Positions 33,185 through 43,835 of a DNA stretch of 49,695 nucleotides are shown piece by piece. Under the pieces are notes generated by a model. It made no database searches and was not told the origin of the DNA. It saw only the letters and a program-made list of their open reading frames with translations. Source of the stretch: Emiliania huxleyi CCMP1516 (taxonomy: Eukaryota > Haptophyta > Isochrysidales > Noelaerhabdaceae); the NCBI RefSeq assembly GCF_000372725.1, contig NW_005198244.1:238547-288241 (forward strand), in the 5' to 3' direction. The position numbers and the translations under genes were made by a program. How positions within the stretch are numbered: position 1 is the first letter of the stretch; each line of letters starts with the position of its first letter.

Positions 33185-34370
33185 CTGGTCAAAGTGGCGG
33201 TCGACGGCGCCGCGAACGAAGCGCTCGACGGCCTCCCCCCGGGGCGTGTTGGTCGGAGGGGGGGGTGTGGGCACGGGATGGAAAATGGCTTGCCCCGGCT
33301 GGTCATCATCAGAAGGAGGGCTCTGGCTCTGGCCGTCGGAGGGGGCGCCTCCGCTGCCAGGGGGCACTCCGGTGGCGCCGGGCAAGGAGGAGGCGCCAGC
33401 AGGCAACGCCTCCCCCGCAGGCAAAGCATCCCCGGCAGGCAGCGACGTCCCCGAAGCTGCCGTCGCCGCTAGTGCCGCCTCCGCCTCCTCCGCCTCCGCC
33501 GTCCACGATGCGCCCGCCGATGCGGCGGAGGAGGAGGAGGACGGCGGAGGCAAGGAGGCGGCGGCGGCTCCGGCGGGCGAGGCGGCGGCTGCTGCGACCG
33601 GCTCCGCCGCCGCCGGCGCCTCCTCCTCCTCCATCGGCGACGCTTGCAAAGCCGATGGGTCCTGCGGCGCTGCCCCCTGCGCAGCAGCCCCCTGCGCCGC
33701 TTGCGCCGCTTGTCCCTGCGCCGCAGCCCCCTGCGCCGCCTGCGCCGCCGCTGCAGGCCACTGCCCCACAGCGACTGCCGGCGCAAGGACGGGCCCCTGA
33801 GCCGGTGGCGCCTGCGCCGCCACCGCCGCTGCCCAAGCCGCGACGGCCGCCGGGGATCCGGCGGCGGTGGCGACGGAGGAGGCGGGGGCGGGGGCGGAGG
33901 CGGGGGCGGGGGCGGGGGTGGTGGCGGGGGCGGCGGTGGAGGCGGAGGCGGAGGCGGAGGAGGCGGAGGCGGCGGCGGCGGCGGGAGCGGCGGCGGGGGC
34001 GGGGGCGATTGCGGCGGCGCCCTCCGGCGCGTCGGGAGGGGCTGGCTGCGCCATGCTGGCGAGCAGCATGTTTGCCGGCGCACCGCGCTGCATGTTCATG
34101 TACATGACGAGCTCGTCTTCGATCCGCCTGCACGGCTCGGCGAGTCTCGGCCGATCTCGGGATGATCTCGGGCTGATCTCGGGCTGATCTCGGGCCTGTG
34201 GTCTCCGGCTGCTTTGGGCTGCTCTCAAGCTGCTCTCAAGCTGCTCTCGAGCTGCTCTCGAGCTGCTCTCGGCTGCCCTCGCGCCTCTTGATGCTGGCGA
34301 TCTCGGCCAGCTGCGGCAGCTGCCGGCCAGGCCGCGGCCTCGCCGCAGCGGCGGTCGCCTCAGGGTGAGG
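33185..34370 (-). CDS. Ala/Pro/Gln-rich low-complexity protein, at least two exons, continues into the gap
   Basis: The exon at 34127-33185 starts RRIEDELVMYMNMQRGAPAN (MLLASMAQPAPP follows). It continues through about 220 residues of Ala/Pro/Gln/Ser-rich sequence and ends PRGEAVERFVRGAVDRHFDQ. An upstream exon (about 34360-34275) reads GRQLPQLAEIASIKR, and the two join across a GC-AG intron filled with GAGCAGCTC and CCGAGATCA repeats. The ordered ends flanking a disordered middle suggest a regulatory or scaffold protein, but no domain was recognised. Because the RING gene just upstream on the same strand also ends near a possible intron (34446-34500), the two could be one transcript. Confidence 0.5.
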
Positions 34371-34445
34371 TGAGGGGCAGCTGAGGTCAGGGACAGGTGT
34401 GCGGGGAGGCGAGGCAGGGCCGGGGCCTCTGGGCAGGATGTGCCT

Positions 34446-35114
34446 CTAGGCAAGATGTGTGTGCTGCTCACGCCCCACCGCCCCTGGCACTAGACGCCCC
34501 GCCGCCCCTGGCACCCGGCGCGCCTGCTGCTCGAGGCGGCGGACGCGCTCGGAGAGGGCGCGTGTGCGGCTGCGCTGCGCCTCCTCCTCGGACACCCTGC
34601 GCTCCTCGAGCCGACGCAACCGCGCCTCGACTGCTCTGTTCGCCGCCTCGACCCGCTCGATGTGGCTGCGCAGCGCGTCCCGCTCGGTCGCCCAGCGCGC
34701 CTCGGCGCCGCGCAGCACGCGGCGGCAGAGCGCGTGCCGACACCCCGCCTCGTGTGCCTCGAGGTCCGCGTGGATGCCGCGCCAGCCGCAGCCGTCGTCG
34801 GCCGCCTCGCACACCGCCGGCCGCTGCGGGCAGCTCCGCTCGTGCGAGCGGCGCTGGCCAAAGGTGAGCTCGAGCGCGCAGTGGTCGCACCGCGAGGGCA
34901 GCGCGGCGATCGCCTGCTCCGCCGCCAGCGAACGGATCGGGTCCTCGGGCAGCGCCACGCGGCAGAGCGGGCAGCGGCGCTGCGGCAGCCCAGCGAGGCA
35001 GCCGGCGCAGTAGTAGTGGCCGCGGTGGCACTGGTGGACCTCCTCCTCGGGCGTGGCGAGGCAGATGGCGCAGTCCCACGGCGTGCGCGGCTCGACGCGA
35101 GGCCGGGTCGTCAT
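34446..35114 (-). CDS. RING / TRAF-type zinc finger / coiled-coil protein, paralogue of the gene at 1001
   Basis: From ATG at 35114 the 222-residue frame holds a RING at about 15-52 (CAICLATPEEEVHQC, HRGHYYCAGC, RRCPLC). TRAF/SIAH-type Cys/His pairs follow at about 75-130 (CDHCALELTFGQRRSHERSC, CGWRGIHADLEAHEAGC). A coiled coil of about 75 residues then runs as IERVEAANRAVEARLRRLEE. The order and spacing match the N-terminal half of the armadillo protein at 1001-2569, with the shared signature HE..CPQRP, so the two are paralogues. No armadillo repeats follow. The last 25 codons contain a doubled CCAGGGGCGG unit and may be an intron read through. Probable E3 ubiquitin ligase. Confidence 0.82.
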   Translation of the reverse strand: MTTRPRVEPRTPWDCAICLATPEEEVHQCHRGHYYCAGCLAGLPQRRCPLCRVALPEDPIRSLAAEQAIAALPSRCDHCALELTFGQRRSHERSCPQRPAVCEAADDGCGWRGIHADLEAHEAGCRHALCRRVLRGAEARWATERDALRSHIERVEAANRAVEARLRRLEERRVSEEEAQRSRTRALSERVRRLEQQARRVPGAAGRLVPGAVGREQHTHLA

Positions 35115-36103
35115 ATATCCTTTGGCCGCGTTGGGTAGCGAGGATTGGTGTAGGAAGGGGCAACCAGTACCTCAAGTATCGTAGTCTTTGTTAGTATCGA
35201 GGTCTCGTGAGTTTTGGCACTGATAAATTCGCGCGACTCGCGGCGAGCCGAGCCAGGCCACGGCGCTCGGCCTGCTGAGAGAAGACCTTCCCCGACGGCA
35301 GTGACAATTTACCCGACATCAATCGTCGACGGCAAGCTCGAGAACTGCGCCTCCAAAGTCGCCCAGATTCGCCTCTCGCGGCGCGCTGAGTTAGTATCGC
35401 CGGTGCGCCAGCCGGCTCTGCTCCACAGCAGGGCATGCCTGACTGGCTCCTGCTAGCCGTGCGTCCTGGTGGCATCCATTGCCAGCTCAGGTAGCCTCAG
35501 GAGGTCGCCTCGCGCACAACTCGGCGTCGCACAGCACCGCTCCGCGTTACTACCGAGTTAGTATCGTCGACCCACAGAGACTGCTCTTCTGTAGGTGGAG
35601 CCGACAAACGCCGGCCGGGTCGGCCCCGCCGCCCCCATCGCCGCCGCCGGGGCGGCGGCGGCCTCGGCGGGCCATCCGGCGCGCCGCGCGCCCGACGGGG
35701 AGGTGTTCACCACTCCTGGCTCCTCACCCCGCCACGCCTTCGTGCAAACGCCGTGGCACCCGCCTCAGGCGCCGCTCGGACTCGGTTGACGGCCGCCCAA
35801 GTGCTTGGCTCGTGCCCAGCCGACCGGCAGGCGATGCCCACTCGCTGCTAGGCTAATCCCGGGCTGTCAAGCGGCGGTGTGGTGCCGTGAAGGGCAGCGG
35901 TGCCAAAACTACGACTATTAGTACCGTGCGGGGGCAGTGCATTTAATTCTGTCAAAAATCGAAATGTGCTCCGTGGGACGTATTGGGCTAGGATCATACG
36001 TCCGGGAGGCCCCCCATGCGTGCCGCAACGACCCACAGTTCTGGTACCACTCTCTTCACGTTCACAGCTCTTAAGTGTGCCATAACTCCGATACCTGAGG
36101 TAT

Positions 36104-36323
36104 GTGGTGTGAAAACCCCTATTTGGTGCGGCGGCGCAGAGTGCGCCGAATCGGCGCAGAAATCGGCGCACTTCTGCGCCGGCGCCGGCGCAGATGTGCG
36201 CCGGCGCCGGCCCACTTTTGCGCCGGTGCCGGCGCACTTTGCGCCGCCGGCGCACTTTGCGCCGCCGGCGCACTTTGCGCCGGCCGGCGCACTTTTTGCA
36301 CCACATAGGGGTTGCCACCACAC
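36104..36323. repeat. GCGCCGGCGC palindrome array with imperfect terminal inverted repeats
   Basis: Left end GTGGTGTGAAAACCCCTATT then TGGTGC. Right end, reverse-complemented, GTGTGGTGGCAACCCCTATG then TGGTGC. Inside are repeated units such as GCGCAC, TTTGCGCCGGC and GCGCCGGCGC. Confidence 0.7.
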
Positions 36324-37546
36324 TGGTGCGCACTCGCTCTCTGCCGCTGCCAACGATTGAGCCCGGCCCACGTGGCGCACATTGCTCGGACCGCAGTCAC
36401 TGGAGTCGGCGCCGCCGCCTCTGCTTGTTTTCCGCGGACCGAAACGCCGCCGACGAGGACACTCGCATGACGAGGACACTCGCCGACGACAGCGGCGCCT
36501 GAGGGCGTGGGCTGCACGGCCCTTCGGGGCGGCCCGCGGGGCAACGGGAGGGAGCTCTCCCGCCGTCGTGGCGCACTACATGTTCCGGCCTCTCTACAGT
36601 CGCCTTTTGGCATCTCCTCTCGCCGCCGAGTTAGACCCCGCCGCACCGACATCACCGCCAGCGCCCTTCCCAAGCACCTTCCCGGCGGGCAGCGCTCCGT
36701 AGCGGCGCTGGCGGCCCCTGCGAGCCGGCCGTCACCGCGAGTGCGTACTCGAAGGCGCGCGCGTCCCCTCCCTCCCCGGCCCGCCGCGTCCCTCTGACCA
36801 CCCCTCCGCCCTCCCCCTCCCGGGCCAGGCGTGCCTCGGGGGCGTACAAAATGGGCGCGGAGCGCATACCCGGCGACGGTCTCTCTTGTGCCTGAGCGCT
36901 GCCCCCCTCTCGGGCGCTGCGAGCTGCGTCATGCGCGTCCCTTCCGCCGCTCGGCCGCGCCCCTGCCCGACTCACCCTCCGACTCGGCCGCAAGACCATA
37001 GCACCGGCACTGCTGGCGACACGCAGGACGACCGCCAAGAGCGCTGCACCAACCCCCCCTGGGGGGGGGGGGGGGCAGCGGCCCTCAAGCAGTAGCACGG
37101 CTACCGTGTGAAAGTGTGACACCCCAAAACCGTAAATAGCACGACAAAATACGTACTGGCTGGTGGATCACCATGGAGCGATCATGCACATGCGATATAT
37201 GCCTTATGCGTCATGGACGATGGACGGCAGAGCTCTCTCGTCTCTCACGGAGACACAGGGACGTACACGCTAGCGTCGTGGTACACCCCTCACTAGACAG
37301 CGGTGCCGCGGTGGAGGCACCCGCGGGCCTCTCCGCCCCTTGGGCGGGAGGCGGCGGCTGCTGCGGCGGCGGCGGCTGCTGCGGCGTCGGCGGCGGCGTC
37401 GGCGGCGGCGGCGACGGCGGCGGCGGCGGTGGCGGAGGGCTCCAGGAGGGGTGCCCGCGTGGTTGGGTTGGTCGGATGGCTTTTTGCCGCGCAGAGAGGC
37501 GCTGCAGATCGGCCAGCGAGAGACTCATGAGCGTCTGGGTTGAGCG

Positions 37547-37780
37547 TGTGGGGCCCCAAATCTGCGCCGGCGGCGCACATCTGCGCCGGCCGGCGCAGAG
37601 TGCGCCGGCGGCACCAACCTCACGTCGCAGAGTGCGCCGGCGGCGCAAAGTGCGCCGTTTGGCGGCGCAGATCTGCGCCGGCGCCGGCGCAGATCTGCGC
37701 CGGCACCGGCGCAGAAGTGCGCCGGATCCGGCGCAGAAAACGGCGCACTTTTGCCCGCACCACATACGCGTTTTGCATGG
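37547..37780. repeat. Second GCGCCGGCGC palindrome array
   Basis: The same kind of unit (GCGCAGATCTGCGCCGGCGC) in about 190 bp. The right flank GCACCACATACGCGTTTTGC resembles the right end of the array at 36104-36323. Confidence 0.7.
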
Positions 37781-38149
37781 TTTACGCGCCCCACCGCCGG
37801 CCCAGACCGCCGCCCGGCCCGCCCGTCCGCCCGCCGCTTACGGTGCCCACCCCGCGCCCCCGGAGCCCGAAAACGGGGCGCCGCGAGCTCGCAACTCCGA
37901 GTTTTCCTCGAAATCACACCACATACTGGTTGCCCCTTCCTAACCCGAGCCACGGAGGCGTGTTTTCTGGCGGCCGACCGTCAGTGCACGGAGTTGCCAC
38001 TTCTCCGACGCGTTTGTTCACGGACAGCCAGGCTGGCCGCATGTTTGAGCGCTGGCCGCACTCCGAGTGAGACTCCTCGTCCCGCCAGCGCCCACAGCGG
38101 CCATGGGCAGCCACCCACGAAGGCGACTCGCGCTGGCACGTGCATGCAC

Positions 38150-38545
38150 AGAGGGATGTTCACATACGCGGCTACACGTGTGGGCGCCTATCTAGGGGAA
38201 CAACGCGCCCCATGCGTGGGCGTGTATGTCACGCGGTACGCGGCTGCGAGTGCAGCCGCCTATGTTGGCCAAGAAAGATAGGCGGCTGCACGTGTGGGCG
38301 CGAGTACCGCTATACGCGTCTGCACGTGTGGCCGCGTATCTTGGCTAAGATACGCGCCGGCACAGAATGACACGCATCAGGCCCCGCCGAGCTCGATGAA
38401 CGCCAGCGGGTGAGGGCGGCTATTCTCCCCCGAGGCAGGCGAGGATACGCAGTCCCTCGTGTCGCGCGTGTAAGTCCCGGTTGCCGTGCGCGCCAGCGCG
38501 TGTGGCCGCGTACCTTAGCTAAGATACGCGCGCACGGGCGTGGGT
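38150..38545. repeat. Cluster of CACGTGTGGGCG words and near-perfect palindromes
   Basis: CGCGTATCTTGGCTAAGATACGCG-type palindromes occur near 38333-38356 and 38507-38531, among repeats of TGCACGTGTGGNCGCG. They could form hairpins or be remnants of small elements. Confidence 0.55.
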
Positions 38546-38781
38546 GGGTAAAAACGGGTCACTTTGCGGGGTTTACCCGCACACACGCAGGGGAGGACCC
38601 CCCCCCCCCCGCTGGTTCTCCCAGGAATCGCAGATTTCTTTTGGTGCACGACTCCACTGAGAAAACGCCGACGCTCGTCGCCTAAAGCCCCAGCCGTGGA
38701 GCAGCGAGGGGGTGATATGGAGTACACACACGCCGACATATCGGAGACAATAGGGGGATACGTACGTACGGCGTGAAAGAG

Positions 38782-39060
38782 CTATCGAAAATCGACCTTG
38801 ACCCAGCCGATTCCAGGGGTGGATGGGTTGGGAGCGAGGGGGCGGAAGTGTTCAGTGCGGTAGATGGTAAGCTCGAGGCGCGTGAGCCGGACCTGTGAGC
38901 CGGACCACCCCCTCTTGTTCCCTGCGTTGTTGAGCCAGGACTCAACATACTCGGGCTGTCCATCCCAAACTGTCACTCCCCTTTCTCCCGGCCGGGGCGG
39001 GGCGCGCGCGGGTGGCGGCGGGTGTGCGGGATGTCTGTGGGCCCGAGAGCGATATGCCAT
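38782..39060 (-). CDS. Possible short coding fragment
   Basis: The minus strand reads VTVWDGQPEYVESWLNNAGN, then RLTRLELTIYRTEHFRPLAP and WVKVDFR before a stop. Its composition is less biased than that of shadow frames here, and it might be the end of a gene. No start, domain or neighbour supports it further. Confidence 0.25.
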   Translation of the reverse strand: MAYRSRAHRHPAHPPPPARAPPRPGERGVTVWDGQPEYVESWLNNAGNKRGWSGSQVRLTRLELTIYRTEHFRPLAPNPSTPGIGWVKVDFR

Positions 39061-39225
39061 GTCCGCCTTGCGTTTGTTTCATAACATCGAAGGCTAAGCT
39101 CAAAAAAGAAAACGAGGATCGCCCCGAGCCCTTGCTCCCCCCCTTGCCCCCCCTCCTCCCAAGCGGCGCCAACACGATCCAGGCGTCAGGCGTTGGCGAC
39201 CTTGGCGGCGTCCGAGAGTCCGCCC

Positions 39226-41615
39226 ATGCGCCGCGTCCTCAGCAGCGCGCCTGCTGCCGAGATGATTGGAGCCGCGGTGGCGGAGAAGGCGGCGGTGCGG
39301 GCGCTCTCTGCGCGGGCCGTGTCCACAGCCGCGGCGGTGGCGACGGAGGAGGGTGGCGGCATCTCGATGAAGACCAAGGTGCCCGGTCCGGTCGGCCTGC
39401 GTCTGATGGAGCAGCACGGCCCGCAGGGCGCGAGCGGCGGTGCGATCAGCCTCTTTTGCGACTACCGCGCCTCGGACGGCTGCTACCTCGTTGACGCCGA
39501 CGGGAACCGGATGCTCGACATGTTCTCGCAGATCGCGTCGCTGCCGCTCGGGTACAACCACCCGAGCCTGCTCGCCGCGCAGGCGGACCCGCTGCTCGCC
39601 ACCTACTCCACCTCGCGCTGCGCCATCGGCCTGATGCCGCCGATGGAGCTGCCGGCGCCGCTCGGCGATTCGTTCCCAAGAGATGGTCAGCTGCATGAAT
39701 CATCAGGATGAGGCATTGCTCCTAGGAGCTGCTCGACGAGACGTTCCTCAAGATCGCGCCCGCCGGCCTCAGCCGCGTGCAGACGATGCTCTGCGGCTCG
39801 AGCGCCAACGAGAACGTCTTCAAGGCGGCCATGTTTGCGTACCGCGCAAAGCAGCGCGCCAAGGCCGGCCGAGGTCCGACCGACTTCACTCGCGACGAGC
39901 TCGAGTCGTGCATGGTCAACCAGTCCCCCGGCTGCGCGAACGACCTCTCCATCCTCTCCTTCCGCGGGGGCTTCCACGGCCGCACCATGGCCGCCCTGAC
40001 ATGCACTCACTCCAAGCCGGTCCACAAGCTGGACGCGCCCGCCTTCGACTGGCCGACGGCGGGACTCTCCCGCGCTCAAGTAGGCGCCCGAGACGCGCCG
40101 AGGGGACCCGAGACTCGCCGTGGCTGTAGGCCGACTTCCCCGCTCTCCAGTACCCGCTCGAGCATCACGCGGCTGAGAATGCGGCCGAGGAGGCGCGGTG
40201 CGTGGACGGCGCACGCGCCATCTTCGAGGCCCCGCCCAGCCGCGCCGCCGCACTGCCCTCGACGACTGAGCCGAGCGGCGGGTGTTTGTGCGTGGGGTAG
40301 GCGCGGCTGGCCGAGGGCCGACCCGTCGTCGGCTTCGTCCTCGAGCCGACCCTCCGCCGTGAGGATGGTGCGCGAGGTGACGCAGAGACTGCGCTGAGAT
40401 TAGGCCTCATCATCGAGCCGATCCTCTCCGAGGGGGGCGACCTGCACGCGTCGCCCTCCTTCTTCGCCTCGCTGCAGCGCCTCTGCGGCGAGCGGCGCGA
40501 GGACGGGGGGGGCGGGTCCCGAGCGGATGCCTCTCCACGGTTGCGATTGTGAAAAGGTGAGTTCGACGCCGCGTTTATCGTGGATGAGGTGCAGACGGGC
40601 GTGATGGCGAGCGGCCACATGTGGGCGCACCAGGCGGTCGGCCGGGACCCGCCGAGATCATCCGAGATCCGCCGAGATTTCACGCATGTGAGCGCCGGGC
40701 AGAACATTCGTTCTCCGAGCCCGTCCGGGTCTCCGAGTTTCTGCGAGAGCCTCCGAGAGCCTGCGAGAGTCTCCGAGTTTCTCCGAGAGAGCTAGCCTTT
40801 CTCCGAGAGAGGTAGCCCCGCGAACTCCCCGAGACTGTGCCAGGCGTGGGGCCTCCCCGAGGCGCCCGACTTTGTCGTCTTCAGCAAGAAGGCGCTGCTC
40901 GGCGGCTACTACTTCAAAGAGGCCTTCCAGCCGCCGCAGGGCCGCCACGTCCAGCGGAGGAGCGACACCGACCCGGCTTCTCACTGGCCTGGTCCCTCGC
41001 TCACTGCAGGATACCGCATCTTCAACACGTGGATGGGCGACATGACGAAGCTGCTCCTCTTCCGCGCCGTCCTCGAGGCGGCAGAGCGCGAGGGGCTGCA
41101 AGCGCGCGCTGTGAGCACCGGTGCGGCGCTGATGCGCACTCTCGAGGCCGCGAGGGAGCGCCGCCCCAGATGCTGGGGATCCACACTGCCGCCTCGCCCG
41201 CCAGCAGCCAGACGCTTGAAGCCGCCCGTGTTTGCGCGAGGGTGCGAGTGCACCGCCGCAAGCTGCTCGTGCACGCCCCCTTCTTGGCATCCACACGCTG
41301 AACCCGCACCACCCGCGCTGCGGTGGCTTAGCTCACAGCCTCACCTGTCAAGAGACGCCGTTCACACTCACGCCGTAGGAGCGGCACCCTCGCGCGGTGC
41401 GCAACTTGCGCGGCGCCGGCACCATCATCGCCTTTGATTGCGAGACGCCCGAGATGCGCGACGAGCTCGCCGCCGCGTTGCGAAACAACGGCGTGCTGGT
41501 GGGGACCAACGGCTCTCAGTCGATCCGCTTCCGGCCCGCCCTCATCTTTGGCGACGAGCACGTCGACGAGTTTGAGGGCGTGTTTGCGGCGACGCTGCGG
41601 CAGCTCGCGCTCTGA
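39226..41615 (+). CDS. ABAT: 4-aminobutyrate aminotransferase, mitochondrial type, nine exons
   Basis: PLP enzyme moving the amino group of GABA to 2-oxoglutarate, giving succinate semialdehyde and glutamate (GABA shunt). An Arg/Ala/Ser-rich leader (MRRVLSSAPAAEM) is a likely mitochondrial presequence. Landmarks in order: TKVPGP, YLVDADGNRMLDMFSQIASL, GYNHPSL, CGSSANENVFKAAMFAYRAK, SILSFRGGFHGRTMA, EPILSEGGDLHASPSFF, FIVDEVQTG, VVFSKKALLGGYYFKEAFQP (PLP lysine in FSKK), YRIFNTWMGD, GAGTIIAFD, SIRFRPALIFGDEH. Inferred exons: 39226-~39670, 39726-40058, 40130-40228, 40301-40331, 40404-40487, 40557-40633, 40844-40940, 41010-~41156, 41379-41615. Most introns are GC-AG and several start with a diverged copy of the next exon's first bases. 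The first and last introns have no clear GC or GT donor. Confidence 0.92.
40634..40843 (+). repeat. ABAT intron filled with CCGAGAT and TCCGAGAG repeats
   Basis: CAG|GCGGTCGG...GTGCCAG|GCGTGGGG. The body has CCGAGATC units, then CTCCGAGTTTCTGCGAGAGC-like units. It is the same word family as introns of other genes here. Confidence 0.75.
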
Positions 41616-42962
41616 GCGGCGGCCCGACGACGACCGTCGCGCCTTCTCCAAGGGCTTGCGTGATTTTTCTTTGTCTTTGCTCTCGAGACGCGCTCTGGCT
41701 CTCGTCCTTTCGGGCCATCGCGATCTCTGTCTTCTCTCTAGGATCGCGAAAGCGTCGCGCTGTACAGTACCCGTTGTGATATATGTTTCAGCCCACTAGC
41801 ACTACAAAAAGCTCTGGGCCGGCGCGGGGGCCCCCGGCCCACACCGTGCGCCGCGCAGCCGAGTGCGGAAACGGGGCTCCGGCTCTATGAGTCTCTATGA
41901 GCACCGACTTCCCGATTAAGCTAGGTTAATCAGAGGGCAGATTTGGAGAGATCTCGAGGAGTACATACAGATAGACCCTCCAACCATCAGAAAACTCCGA
42001 CCTGATCGGTCGTACTGACCGCCGACAGATCACTGCAGACAGCAGACAGGCCGACGTCTGCACGCGGCCGGCCGGGCGAGAGGCTTGACACGATCCGACC
42101 CTGCGACCCTGACGCTGCTGCTCTAGCTATCAGCCATGCACTGCTGACTGCTGCCACAATGTGCGACCTGTGCTGGCCCACTTGGCGGCCTTCCCGGTCA
42201 GTGGTGAGGCGCAGTTCAGAGCTGTCGATGGCGCGATGCCGCACTGGTCCCCACATTGGTGACACGATACCACCAAGTTTGCCGGTCCAAGAGAGAGGCA
42301 CCGGCGCTGTCCTGAGAAGGTGCGTGGTCCCTCTTGACTGCCCATGCGCGCGAGGCTGTGTAGGCATAGCCTCGAGAGTGCCAGCAGCCCATCCGAGGTG
42401 ACGCGCATTGCGCCAGAAGCGTGCACGCAGCTGGAAGGACACCTTCCTACTGGCCGTACGATCAGGTCGTCACTGAATGCTTAATACTAAGGCCGCGAGC
42501 TATGCAGGTGATCAATTGTGCATCATGGCACGGTCAGCTGCGCCGACAGGCTGTCGCAAGGCGTGATAGCATGGCCGCAAGTACGCCGAATTCCCATGAA
42601 AACAAGTAAAAAATCGCGAAAAAAAACTCCAAAAATCGGCGCCTGCGGCGGGCCATGGGACCCCATCTCCCCCCCGCATGGACACCCTCTGGGCCCCCCG
42701 CGCCGGCCCAGAGACAAAAAGCGCGAAAGACCGTGTTTTTGCACAAAAAGAAAAACACCAGAAGACGTCTCCAAGTGTCGAGGCTCCCGTCACGATGGAC
42801 GCCATATGGCATATCTCACCCGTCTTTTAAGCGCTTCATACCACCACAAAAAAGAACCCAGCACACGATTATCGCCAAAACAGCTTAAACTCCCATACAG
42901 ACAGGGTCGCCCAAGACTGAAGCTCCCTACAGTAGTGGGCGAGCGTGCAGAACCGCGTTCGC
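41616..42962. other. Intergenic region, no gene recognised
   Basis: Mixed-composition sequence including an A-rich stretch at 42590-42640. Open frames are short and overlap on both strands. Confidence 0.45.
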
Positions 42963-43835
42963 TCAGAGCCCAAGCACCCCGAGCTCGTTGTCCCTTAAGC
43001 GCGCCGGTGCCGCTGGGATGCACGCGGCATACGTCCCGCACGCGGGTCCGCAGTGGCCGCCCATGTCCTCGTCGTCGCCGTCGCCGCCGCCACCCTTGGC
43101 AGCGATGGCCTTCCGCTTGTTACGGCCGGGACGGCCGCCACCACTGTGTCCTGAGACGAGATGGGCGCGACCCCCGCGGGTGTGTAGCTGTAGGGCGCGG
43201 CACTGACCTCCGATGGTCCAATGCGGACCGGACCTGGAGCTTTGACATGCGCGATGCAACAGACGTCGTCGTTGGCCTGATCAAAGACCCTTGGCGCGAG
43301 ACCTGAGCAGCTTCCATGAACTTCGAGTCATGCGGCGCGTGTAGCCTGTACTCGAGCTGGACGTGTGTCATGTTGGTCAGCAGCTGGCGCGTGCGCCGCG
43401 GCGCCTCCGGCAGGCGCACCGCGGCGGGCAGCGAAAAAGGAGCACGGCACGGGCGCGTCGCACGATGGCGTGCGACAACGGTCGGCACCAAGCATCAGCA
43501 CGTCGGGCGGGCAGCGACTCGCGTCGGCGGTGCTCATCGGGTTGGTGTAGAAGCCTGGCACGCCATTCTTTGCGGGGAGCAGCCGTGAGAGCATGATGCC
43601 GCACGATGATGCCGCACGTTCCATAGCCTCGCCGCCGAGCCGTCCGTGCACACGCGCGGCCGCTGACCCCTCCGCACCACGAAGCCGTTGACGATTTTGC
43701 CGTGTCGTACGTCCGCCCAATGCTTGATGTCGTTGCCGTACAAGGAGAAGACGTGTGCAATCGGTCTGCAATCACCGTCACGCACTCCATACTGGGACGT
43801 ACGCACACTCCGCCTGGAAAAAAGAAACCCACTGT
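42963..43835 (-). pseudogene. Possible degenerate coding region in several frames
   Basis: Going leftward on the minus strand, plausible protein-like stretches appear in successive frames: CRPIAHVFSLYGNDIKHWAD and GKIVNGFVVRRG, then KNGVPGFYTNPMSTADASRC and PPDVLMLGADRCRTPSC, then RQLLTNMTHVQLEYRLHAPH and DSKFMEAAQ, and finally a basic Gly-rich tail (GGGRPGRNKRKAIAAKGGGG). The sense jumps frame at about 43.6 and 43.43 kb without obvious splice signals. This suggests a decayed gene or transposon fragment, but I do not recognise the family. Confidence 0.3.

Larger units (their letters stand above)
35151..37942. mobile_element. Candidate non-coding element between perfect 19-bp inverted repeats
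   Basis: TAGGAAGGGGCAACCAGTA at 35151-35169 is the exact reverse complement of 37924-37942. The 2.8 kb between contains two palindrome-rich arrays and no recognisable transposase. Whether the pair marks the ends of one element is inference. Confidence 0.35.
35115..39225. other. Gene-poor region of 4.1 kb rich in inverted and palindromic repeats
   Basis: No well-supported gene. It contains two GCGCCGGCGC arrays, a 19-bp inverted pair at its outer parts, repeated TTAGTATCG words (35183, 35393 and 35559), Gly/Ala triplet runs near 37.3-37.45 kb, and palindromes near 38.3-38.5 kb. Confidence 0.6.

Noticed and set aside
32621..34471. Frames that span the assembly gap
   Set aside because: They contain unknown residues through 383 N. 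Only the parts outside the gap were used.
42518..43306. 262-codon plus-strand frame
   Set aside because: Low-complexity Arg/Lys-rich product with no motif. It overlaps a more protein-like minus-strand region.
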